Positions 1 through 6,123 of a stretch of 10,149 nucleotides of DNA are shown piece by piece. Position numbers and translations under genes: made by a program. The stretch covers positions 1 through 10,149 of the forward strand of contig CAYWJT010000068.1 of the NCBI GenBank assembly GCA_964458655.1, in the 5' to 3' direction. Source of the stretch: CAYWJT01 sp964458655 (lineage in GTDB: Bacteria; Acidobacteriota; Aminicenantia; Aminicenantales; Saccharicenantaceae). The notes beneath the pieces are model-generated. The model had not been told where the DNA came from, made no database searches, and saw only the letters and a program-made list of their open reading frames with translations. Every line of letters begins with the position of its first letter. Within the stretch, counting starts at the first letter, position 1.

Positions 1-173
1 AGAATTGCCAGCAGCAACCTATGCAGCGCAACCGTGACCAAGGGCGAGTCATCGCAAATTTCGCGTAATTGATGCGCTTTTAGGAGAGTATCACGTATAC
101 CATACTCAATTCGTTGGCCGCTAAGGTCGATGCATGGAATCCACGGTTCATCAATCAGGTTGAATTCCGCCAT
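1..173 (-). CDS. cse1: Cse1/CasA, type I-E Cascade large subunit (N-terminal part only)
   Basis: This is the first 57 codons of a gene that leaves the window on the left. The translation opens MAEFNLIDEPWIPC and continues through SPLVTVALHRLLLAI. Both stretches are characteristic of the N-terminus of Cse1 (Cas8e/CasA), the Cascade subunit that recognises the PAM and recruits Cas3. The ATG at 173-171 is the only methionine that keeps the conserved FNLIDEPWIP block near the N-terminus. A modest AAAGGG lies about 11 nt upstream. The start lies inside the 3' end of cas3 (23-bp overlap, different frame), so the two genes are co-transcribed and probably translationally coupled. The order cas3 then cse1 is the standard type I-E layout; cse2, cas7, cas5, cas6e, cas1 and cas2 are expected further left. 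Family assignment is firm from the motif; the rest of the protein is not visible. Confidence 0.9.
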   Translation of the reverse strand, partial: MAEFNLIDEPWIPCIDLSGQRIEYGIRDTLLKAHQLREICDDSPLVTVALHRLLLAI

Positions 174-2901
174 TTTTTTTATCGCCCTTTTCGATTATAA
201 CTCCCAGTTTCTCGTCCACCTTCAGCACATAATCGCCAACGGTCCCCTGGCCCTGCTCATCCAGCCACAGTAAGCGAGCATGTCTGAGGTGCACATTCTT
301 GGACCATTCGGTTGGTGATTCACCTTTATCAACCAACGCATGATAGATTCCCCTGTGGCTCAGTTTGACAGACCAATCGAGCAATTTACGGACCTCCGAT
401 ACGTCCGATACAGTTGTATAATCCTTGCTTGCTGGCTGCATTACAACCGTGATAAAAGGATCGCTCTCTCGTGTCGCCGCTCTGATGCTTTCATGAACTT
501 GTGGGTCTTCATCATCAACCAATTGGTCGTTGAATTCTTCTACCAAGTCAGAAGGATCTTTAGGTTCAGACACCATCAAACGGCGGGCCGCTTTCTCAGA
601 TTCCGCCTGGTCGAATTCTGCCTTTTGCCTTGCCTGCCTTAGGGCTTCTTCCCAGTCAGCGCTCTCAATCGATGGCGGTACCCCATATACGGTTTCTATC
701 AATGCTTCGATTTCACCCGGCACTTCAATCTTCTCTCGCTGACGCAAAGCCAGCCATGTGCGCAAGAGAATATAACGATCGTATACATGCTCGTTGCTTA
801 CGCCGAATGACTCAGGCGGAGGGCCATTCGGCCCGGCATCACAGGCTATGATAAACTGTGGCGATTCAAGACCCTTAGGACGGCGACGAGGATGCCTGTG
901 CAGTCGCCCGAAGCGCTGGAGCAACAAATCGACAGGGGCAATCTCCGAGATCATTATATCGAAATCAAGATCCAAGCTTTGTTCGATTACTTGCGTCGCT
1001 ATCAATACGGCCCGTTTCGGGCGGTTCGAGTTCACGTAGGTGCCATCGGAGCACTTCTCACCCTTGCCGAATCTACACATGACTTCTTCTTCCCGCATCC
1101 TCCGCCACATCTGCAGGGTGCGCGCATGAAAGAGCACGCACATAGTATCATTCAGATCATCACTTAAAAATCTATAAACTTCGATGGAGCGGTCGACTGT
1201 GTTGCAGACAACTGCACAGCAACCTCCATGTTCCAGCTTTTGTTTGATAATACCGGCCAGAGTCGCCAGGTCGGTATTGGCGAAGCGCACACCAATTGTG
1301 CGCGGTACCCCCATAGGAACGTCGATGCAGACATCAGGGCCAATCGCCTCTGCACGAGGATAGTGATACGGAAAAGCCAGAGTGATTCGGGGATAGCGTC
1401 CATATTCCAAATCATCCCGGCCGGAATATGCACTGATTAGGGCACTTCGCTTGGTCTCGGGGAGCGTTGCGGAAAGCAGGATAACGGTGCAATCCACCTC
1501 CGCCAGCCAATGCAGCAGCCGCTCGAGAATCGTGCTCATGTAAGCGTCATAAGCGTGAACCTCATCAAAGATCACTACCTTCCCCGCCAGACCGAAGAGG
1601 CGCACGAACCAGTGTTTAGTTTGCAAAACGCTCAAGAGGCTTTGGTCGATGGTACCAACTCCGAAAGGCGCGAGTAGCGGACGTTTCTTAGCCGTGAACC
1701 AAGATTGGGCTTCCATATCGCCATCTTCGCCATCATCCGGCTTGAATTCTTTAATTTCTCCTTCTTTCGGTGCTGCCGTTCTAGAAGCAAGAAGGGCGTC
1801 CCCGTGTACCAATTGAAGGTTAAGCCTACCCTCATGACCTCGCCGCCTAAGATAATCATTTAAGACGCGGCTAAACATAGCGTTGCTTGTGGCTTGGGTC
1901 GGCATCGCAATATACATCCCTCGTGCAAAGCCCCTGGACATCGCCACGTCCGCCGCATAAAGAGCAGCCTCGGTCTTGCCTTCACCCATGGGCGCTTCAA
2001 TTATCATAAGATAGGGAGATATCCGCTTTGAAACCAATTCTATTGTGCGCATCTGGAGGGCGTTGGGAGAAAGACCTTTGAATACTGTCTCGAACCCGGC
2101 CTCGACGGCGAAGCGCACAGCGGGAAGCCAGCCCAGCTCCTCAAGGGCGCTTCTGGCCCGATTTTGCGCTATCAGCCAATAATCAGTCGTTTTGATATCA
2201 ACCAAAGCATCATATTCTGCAAGACATGGAAAGAAGTCTTGATTCGAACCAATCCAGTCTGCTACTGATATTAATCCAGCGAGTATAGGAACTACGCCTG
2301 GCCGAATAATGCCATTCATGGATTGAGTCGCTTGACCACAGTCCAGACCCACAACGCAGGCAAGTTCCTCAAGCAGTGCCCGCCTGGCCTTATCCCAATT
2401 ACGATTTCCATTTCCAAGCGTGTCTCTGCCCAAATTTAGGTCGACAGCCCGAGGGAAAACGCCGTGGTGCCCTCCCGCGATTCTCGCTATAACGGCGGAC
2501 GCAGTGCTTAGCTCTAAGAATTCATTCAATACATGTGCGCTGATAAAGCCATGAGGGCGGTTCTGTTCGTTATTCGAAAACCTAAATCCCATTTTCTCTA
2601 ATTGAGGCAAAAGTCTCGGTTCTTTCTTTTGGAAAGCCGGGCTGCCCTTGCCCAGGTCGTGCGCGCCCGAGAGGAAAACGATTAATGCCCTTGCATAAGT
2701 TCCCAGTGAATCCTTCAGTATTTCTTGCAGACTTTGAGCTATACAATGGTCCCACATTACCGCGGCGACAGCGGCTACATCAAGCATATGGCAGATCAAA
2801 GGATGATAGCGCCAATCGGCAGGGCTAATATCTTCTTTTTCCCGACTCGTCTTGGCCCATAATTGTTTCCACGGGAGAATCAAGCGATCGTTGTTGACCA
2901 T
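151..2901 (-). CDS. cas3: Cas3 helicase-nuclease, type I-E CRISPR-Cas
   Basis: A complete 916-residue Cas3, normal length for type I-E, which nicks and unwinds DNA recruited by Cascade. The N-terminal HD nuclease has all expected metal-ligand positions: H37, H81-D82, H117/H123, H145-H146 and D215 (SVADW). The superfamily 2 helicase follows: Walker A APMGEGKTE (303-311), MPTQATSN (333-340), DEVH box (446-449), SAT (477-479), motif V ATQVIEQSLDLDFD (635-648) and motif VI QRFGRLHRH (662-670). The C-terminal domain runs to the end. Nothing looks decayed, so it is probably active. The ATG at 2901 places LPWKQLWAKTS at the N-terminus, typical of the family; its Shine-Dalgarno sequence is weak (AAAGAA). 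A consensus promoter lies about 75 nt upstream. The 3' end overlaps cse1 and contains an A8 run. Codon use is more A/T-rich than in the genes to the right, suggesting acquisition with the cas module. Confidence 0.97.
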   Translation of the reverse strand: MVNNDRLILPWKQLWAKTSREKEDISPADWRYHPLICHMLDVAAVAAVMWDHCIAQSLQEILKDSLGTYARALIVFLSGAHDLGKGSPAFQKKEPRLLPQLEKMGFRFSNNEQNRPHGFISAHVLNEFLELSTASAVIARIAGGHHGVFPRAVDLNLGRDTLGNGNRNWDKARRALLEELACVVGLDCGQATQSMNGIIRPGVVPILAGLISVADWIGSNQDFFPCLAEYDALVDIKTTDYWLIAQNRARSALEELGWLPAVRFAVEAGFETVFKGLSPNALQMRTIELVSKRISPYLMIIEAPMGEGKTEAALYAADVAMSRGFARGMYIAMPTQATSNAMFSRVLNDYLRRRGHEGRLNLQLVHGDALLASRTAAPKEGEIKEFKPDDGEDGDMEAQSWFTAKKRPLLAPFGVGTIDQSLLSVLQTKHWFVRLFGLAGKVVIFDEVHAYDAYMSTILERLLHWLAEVDCTVILLSATLPETKRSALISAYSGRDDLEYGRYPRITLAFPYHYPRAEAIGPDVCIDVPMGVPRTIGVRFANTDLATLAGIIKQKLEHGGCCAVVCNTVDRSIEVYRFLSDDLNDTMCVLFHARTLQMWRRMREEEVMCRFGKGEKCSDGTYVNSNRPKRAVLIATQVIEQSLDLDFDIMISEIAPVDLLLQRFGRLHRHPRRRPKGLESPQFIIACDAGPNGPPPESFGVSNEHVYDRYILLRTWLALRQREKIEVPGEIEALIETVYGVPPSIESADWEEALRQARQKAEFDQAESEKAARRLMVSEPKDPSDLVEEFNDQLVDDEDPQVHESIRAATRESDPFITVVMQPASKDYTTVSDVSEVRKLLDWSVKLSHRGIYHALVDKGESPTEWSKNVHLRHARLLWLDEQGQGTVGDYVLKVDEKLGVIIEKGDKKNGGIQPD

Positions 2902-2983
2902 ATGTTTCTTTGCGGCTATTGCCTCACGGTGAACACAAGGGCGCTATAATATTACTTTATGCTATAAGTCGGCCCTTAAAAGG

Positions 2984-3013
2984 ATTATATTGACGATACA
3001 TAAAACATGTCAA
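2984..3013 (-). promoter_or_regulatory. Consensus sigma-70-type promoter for cas3-cse1
   Basis: On the minus strand the -35 box is TTGACA (3013-3008) and the -10 box is TATAAT (2989-2984). Both are perfect consensus hexamers, separated by 18 bp. Transcription would start near 2977, giving a leader of about 75 nt before the cas3 ATG. An exact double hexamer match in this position is unlikely by chance, though the region is AT-rich. The perfect match predicts strong basal expression unless a repressor acts. The boxes lie within the inverted repeat at 2986-3017, so a DNA-binding protein on that palindrome would block it. Confidence 0.75.
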
Positions 3014-3017
3014 TATA
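2986..3017. repeat. 9-bp inverted repeat spanning both divergent promoters (candidate operator)
   Basis: TATATTGAC (2986-2994) and GTCAATATA (3009-3017) are perfect inverted copies separated by 14 bp. Each arm joins the -35 word of one promoter to part of the -10 word of the opposing one, so the symmetry may simply be that of two nested promoters. Alternatively it is the binding site of a dimeric regulator. The sequence cannot distinguish these two readings. Confidence 0.6.
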
Positions 3018-3019
3018 TT
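2990..3019 (+). promoter_or_regulatory. Candidate rightward promoter for the SSS symporter, nested with the cas3 promoter
   Basis: On the plus strand TTGACG (2990-2995) and TATATT (3014-3019) are 18 bp apart, mirroring the cas3 promoter on the same 30-odd base pairs. Start would be near 3026, about 70 nt before the symporter ATG. A second, weaker rightward candidate is TTGAGA (3029-3034) with TAACAT (3051-3056), 16-bp spacing. Which one is used cannot be told from the sequence. Confidence 0.45.
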
Positions 3020-3095
3020 TAGGTGCTATTGAGATTCTCTGGGCCGTTCGTAACATATTTAAAAACATGTTAGTTATGAAGGAGGCAGACTCGCG

Positions 3096-4538
3096 ATGCT
3101 GGCCAGGATCATAGTCATCGCCGCCTACGCTCTGATGACCCTGACGATAGGCTGGCTGGGGCTGAAGCGGACCAGGACTTTCAACGACTTCTTCCTCGGA
3201 GGCCGTTCCGTGGGGGCCTGGATGTCGGCCTTCACCTACGCCGCGGCCTATTTCTCCGCCGTCCTGTTCATCGGTTTCGCCGGCAAGGTGGGTTGGGGCT
3301 TCGGCCTGTCAGGGCTGTGGATCGCCGCCGCCAACTCCGTTGTCGGCGTTTTCGGGGTCTGGGCGCTCCTCGGCAACCGCATCCGACGCATGTCGCTCGA
3401 GCTCCAGGTCACGACCATGCCGGAGTTCCTGGAGAAACGCTACGGCAGCCGCGCCTTCAAGCTCATAGCCTCCCTGGCCGTTTTCGTCTTCCTGGTCCCC
3501 TATTCCGCGGCCGTGTTCATCGGCCTTTCCTACCTTTTCAAGGCCAACTTCCAGTTGGCCTTCAGCCAGGCCCTTCTCGTCATGGGCCTGTTCACGGCTT
3601 TCTACCTGGTCCTCGGCGGCTACAAGTCCATGACCATGATCGACATCGTTTTCGGCATGATCATGTGCCTGGGCTCGGCCGTCCTGGTCATGAGCACGCT
3701 CGGAAAGGCAGGCGGCTTGGCCCGCCTCACCGCCGGGCTGGCCGCCATCGACCCGAAGCTAACCGCGGTCGTCGGCCCGGGCGGGGCCTGGCCGCTCTTC
3801 GCCCTGGCCTTCCTGACGAGCGTCGCGCCGTACGCCATGCCCCAGCTGGTCCAGAAGTTCTACGCCATCAAGGACGAGCGGGCCGTGCGCCGCGGCATGG
3901 CCGCTTCCACGGCCTTCGCCGCCCTGATATCCGGGACGGCCTACTTCACCGGCGCCGCCGCCCGTTTCTTCCTCTCGCCCGAGAACGCGCCCGCCGCTTT
4001 CTCGGGCGGCAAGCCCGTTTTCGATATCCTGATGCCCGAGTTCCTGGCCAACGTCGTGCCCCATTCCCTGTCCGTCCTCATGATGCTCCTCATCCTTTCG
4101 GCCTCCATGTCCACCCTGGCCGCCCTGGTCCTGATCTCGAGCTCCTCGGTGGTCAAGGACATCTATGGCGGTTTCATCGAACCGGGGGTTCCTGACGCCA
4201 AACTGACCAGGCTGATGCGCATCGCCTCCGGCGTTTTCATCATCTTCTCGGTGGCGCTGGCCTATTTCAGGCCGGCTACGATCGTGGCCATCCTGTCGAT
4301 TTCCTGGGGAGCTATCGGCTCCTTCTTCCTCGGACCTTTCGTCTGGGGCCTCATCAGCAGGCGGACGAACCGCGCGGGAGCCTTGAGCTCGGCTTTCCTG
4401 GGTCTCGGGACATGCCTGGGCCTTTCCTTCTCAGGCACCGCGCCGGCCGAGGCCGGAACGCTCGGCATGCTGGTCTCGTTCGCCGCGGCGCCGCTCGTCA
4501 GCTTCTTGACGAAGAGGCGGCCGAGCGGGACGCACTGA
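3096..4538 (+). CDS. Sodium:solute symporter (SSS family)
   Basis: A 480-residue integral inner-membrane protein with about 13 hydrophobic segments, the usual size and shape of SSS transporters (the PutP/PanF family), which import a solute with Na+. The segment NDFFLGGRSVGAWMSAF (30-46) is the family's signature after the first membrane helix. SASMST (335-340), followed by SSSSVVKDIYGGF, corresponds to the region of E. coli PutP holding the Na+-binding Ser and Thr; here these would be S339 and T340. The substrate cannot be named from the sequence; amino acids, pantothenate, sugars and monocarboxylates are all used in the family. The start is well supported by AAGGAGG (3079-3085), 10 nt before the ATG. 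The gene is divergent from cas3, G+C-rich unlike the cas genes, and stands alone. It marks the right border of the AT-rich segment. Confidence 0.88.
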   Translation: MLARIIVIAAYALMTLTIGWLGLKRTRTFNDFFLGGRSVGAWMSAFTYAAAYFSAVLFIGFAGKVGWGFGLSGLWIAAANSVVGVFGVWALLGNRIRRMSLELQVTTMPEFLEKRYGSRAFKLIASLAVFVFLVPYSAAVFIGLSYLFKANFQLAFSQALLVMGLFTAFYLVLGGYKSMTMIDIVFGMIMCLGSAVLVMSTLGKAGGLARLTAGLAAIDPKLTAVVGPGGAWPLFALAFLTSVAPYAMPQLVQKFYAIKDERAVRRGMAASTAFAALISGTAYFTGAAARFFLSPENAPAAFSGGKPVFDILMPEFLANVVPHSLSVLMMLLILSASMSTLAALVLISSSSVVKDIYGGFIEPGVPDAKLTRLMRIASGVFIIFSVALAYFRPATIVAILSISWGAIGSFFLGPFVWGLISRRTNRAGALSSAFLGLGTCLGLSFSGTAPAEAGTLGMLVSFAAAPLVSFLTKRRPSGTH

Positions 4539-4583
4539 CAGCGGGCAAGCCCGGCTTTCCACATCATCGTTCACCACATGCGC

Positions 4584-4612
4584 TTCATTTACGGCCCCGA
4601 AATGTGTATAAT
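4584..4612 (+). promoter_or_regulatory. Promoter of tRNA-Pro
   Basis: A perfect -10 hexamer TATAAT (4607-4612) lies 13 nt before the tRNA. A partial -35 match, TTCATT (4584-4589), is 17 bp further upstream. Start would fall at about 4619, leaving a very short 5' leader before the mature tRNA end. Confidence 0.6.
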
Positions 4613-4625
4613 AAGGAGCTTGAGA

Positions 4626-4700
4626 CGGGGAGTAGCGCAGCCTGGCTAGCGCACAGCGTTCGGGACGCTGGGGTCGTGGGTTCAAATCCCACCTCCCCGA
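4626..4700 (+). tRNA. tRNA-Pro, anticodon CGG
   Basis: The full cloverleaf can be folded by eye. Acceptor CGGGGAG (4626-4632) pairs with CTCCCCG (4693-4699), with discriminator A at 4700. The D stem is GCGC/GCGC (4635-4638, 4649-4652). The anticodon stem CAGCG/CGCTG encloses loop TTCGGGA, giving anticodon CGG at 4661-4663 (reads CCG, proline). The variable loop is GGGTC, and the T arm is GTGGG-TTCAAAT-CCCAC. It closely resembles bacterial tRNA-Pro(CGG), including the C1-G72 pair typical of proline tRNAs. The 3' CCA is not encoded (TTC follows), so it must be added by a CCA-adding enzyme. It has its own promoter and lies between the symporter and exporter genes. No integrase or duplicated 3' end was seen beside it. 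Confidence 0.97.
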
Positions 4701-4730
4701 TTCCTTTCAAACTTCCTTGAGGCATTAAAA

Positions 4731-4763
4731 CAGAGGGTCCCGCGCATCTTCGCGAGACCTCTG
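4731..4763 (+). other. Imperfect hairpin in the leader between tRNA-Pro and the MFS gene
   Basis: CAGAGG (4731-4736) pairs with CCTCTG (4758-4763). After one bulged G the stem continues as TCCCGCG with CGCGAGA, with a single C-A mismatch, closing on a six-base loop CATCTT. There is no T run after it, so it is not a standard intrinsic terminator in either direction. It could mark the tRNA 3' processing region or a structured leader of the exporter mRNA. Confidence 0.4.
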
Positions 4764-4808
4764 GAGCACGGCGGAGCACACGCGGAGCAGGAGAGCGACG
4801 GGCAGCCG

Positions 4809-6107
4809 ATGAACCGGGAGTCAAACAGGACCAATCTCTTCAGGCTCGGCACGGAATATCTGCTCCGTCCCTGGGAGGCGCTAAGGAAGCACCTCAGCTG
4901 GAAGCAGGCCTTCCTGGCCCTGCGCCACCGCAACTACCGGCTGTGGTTCTGGAGCCAGATGTTCTCCCTTTTCGGCTCCTGGATGCAGAGCACGGCCCTG
5001 GGCTTCCTGGTTTACGACCTGACCAGGTCCCCGGCCTATCTGGGCGTCGTCGGCTTCGCCGCCGGCATACCCACCTGGCTGTTCATGCTCTACGCCGGCG
5101 TCATCGCCGACCGCGTGCCCAAGCGCAGGGTGATAATCATCACTCAAGTCATGATGACCCTGCTCGCGGTCCTGATATCAGGGCTGGCCTTCCTCCACGT
5201 CGTCCGGCCCTGGCACATCGTCATCCTGGCCTTCCTGCTCGGAACGGCCAACGCCTTCGAGGCCCCGGCCCGCCAGGCCTTCGTGCTGGAGCTGGTCAAC
5301 ATCGACGACCTGACCAACGCCATCGCCCTGAACTCCGCCATGTTCAACACGGCTACCGCAATCGGCCCGGCCGTCGGCGGCATCACGTACGCCCTGTTCG
5401 GGCCGGCCTGGTGTTTCGCCATCAACGCCGTGTCCTTCCTGCCGGTCATCGCGGCCCTGAAGATGATGAAGCTCGGGCCGGCCGAGGCCGCCGCCCGGAG
5501 CGCCTCCCCGCTCGAAGACATCAAGGCGGGCCTGCGCTATGTCGCCGGCGCCCCGGTCATCAGGGGGCTGATCGGCCTGATAGGCGTGGTCACGGTGTTC
5601 GGCATGTCCTTCGTCAACCTGCTCCCGGCTTGGGCCGTCAAGGTCCTCGGCGGCGACGCCCGGACCAACGGTTTCCTGCAGTCGGCCCGCGGCGTCGGCG
5701 CTCTGGCGGCGGCCCTCATCATCGCTTCGCTCGGACGGTTCAACTTCAGGGGCAGGCTGCTCACATTGGGCGCTTTCGGCCTGCCGCTGCTGCTTATCGC
5801 CTTTTCCTTCGTCAAGTGGACGCCTTTTTCCGTCCTGCTCCTCTTCGGCATCGGCCTCTGCCTCATCTTCGTCTTCAACCTGGGCAACGCCCTGATCCAG
5901 ACAGCGGTCCCCAATCATCTTAGGGGCAGGGCTATGAGCGTCTACACCCTGACTTTCTTCGGGCTGATGCCGGTCGGCTCCATAGCCATCGGCGCTTTCG
6001 CCGAGAGGTTCGGGGAAAAGACGGCCGTGCTCTCTTTCGCTCTTGTGGCCCTGGCGGGCGTGACGGCTATCTTCAGTCTGGTGCCGCGCCTGAAAAAGCA
6101 GGCCTGA
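4809..6107 (+). CDS. MFS transporter, MFS_3 (EntS-like) exporter family
   Basis: A 432-residue membrane protein with about 12 hydrophobic segments. The opening ALRHRNYRLWFWSQMFSLFGSWMQSTALGFLVYDLT (37-72) is the hallmark of the MFS_3 'transmembrane secretion effector' group that includes the enterobactin exporter EntS. Motif A, GVIADRVPKRRV (97-108), lies between helices 2 and 3. FEAPARQAFVLELV and ALNSAMFNTATAIGPAVGG are also typical of the group. Such proteins expel small molecules (siderophores, drugs, metabolites) using the proton gradient; the substrate is not predictable here. The N-terminus has about 35 cytoplasmic residues before the conserved part. The ATG is preceded by AGGAG at 4789-4793, a long 15-nt spacing, and several GGAGCA words stand just upstream, so the start is likely but not certain. 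The gene ends 3 bp from the stop of the convergent DUF362 gene. It stands alone; expression could come by read-through from the tRNA promoter. Confidence 0.9.
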   Translation: MNRESNRTNLFRLGTEYLLRPWEALRKHLSWKQAFLALRHRNYRLWFWSQMFSLFGSWMQSTALGFLVYDLTRSPAYLGVVGFAAGIPTWLFMLYAGVIADRVPKRRVIIITQVMMTLLAVLISGLAFLHVVRPWHIVILAFLLGTANAFEAPARQAFVLELVNIDDLTNAIALNSAMFNTATAIGPAVGGITYALFGPAWCFAINAVSFLPVIAALKMMKLGPAEAAARSASPLEDIKAGLRYVAGAPVIRGLIGLIGVVTVFGMSFVNLLPAWAVKVLGGDARTNGFLQSARGVGALAAALIIASLGRFNFRGRLLTLGAFGLPLLLIAFSFVKWTPFSVLLLFGIGLCLIFVFNLGNALIQTAVPNHLRGRAMSVYTLTFFGLMPVGSIAIGAFAERFGEKTAVLSFALVALAGVTAIFSLVPRLKKQA

Positions 6108-6123
6108 CGGTCAGTCGAGCCTG
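6093..6123 (-). terminator. Candidate intrinsic terminator of the leftward cluster, made from the converging stop codons
   Basis: Read on the minus strand: CAGGC (6123-6119), a TCGA bulge, CTGA (6114-6111), loop CCG, TCAG (6107-6104), GCCTG (6103-6099), then C and five T (6097-6093). This is a 9-bp stem with a 4-nt bulge followed by a short U run. It overlaps the stop codons of both the DUF362 gene and the MFS gene. On the plus strand no T run follows. The bulge and short U run make it a moderate candidate. Confidence 0.45.

Noticed and set aside
1..3095. CRISPR array in the AT-rich segment
   Set aside because: No regularly spaced direct repeats of 24-37 bp were found. The only repeats are short words in the promoter region.
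3293..4195. Alternative plus-strand frame inside the symporter gene
   Set aside because: Arg/Pro/His-rich translation typical of the second frame of a G+C-rich membrane-protein gene; no ribosome-binding site and no recognisable domain.
4541..4560. Possible terminator after the symporter
   Set aside because: CGGG-CAAG-CCCG gives only a 4-bp stem and is followed by TTT interrupted by C, too weak to call.
4626..4700. tRNA-Pro as an integration attachment site for the cas segment
   Set aside because: No integrase gene and no second copy of the tRNA 3' end were seen in this window, and the symporter separates the tRNA from the cas genes.
5178..5918. Minus-strand frames opposite the MFS gene
   Set aside because: Acidic, Gln/Asp/Glu-rich translations with no motif, fully covered by the well-supported exporter gene.
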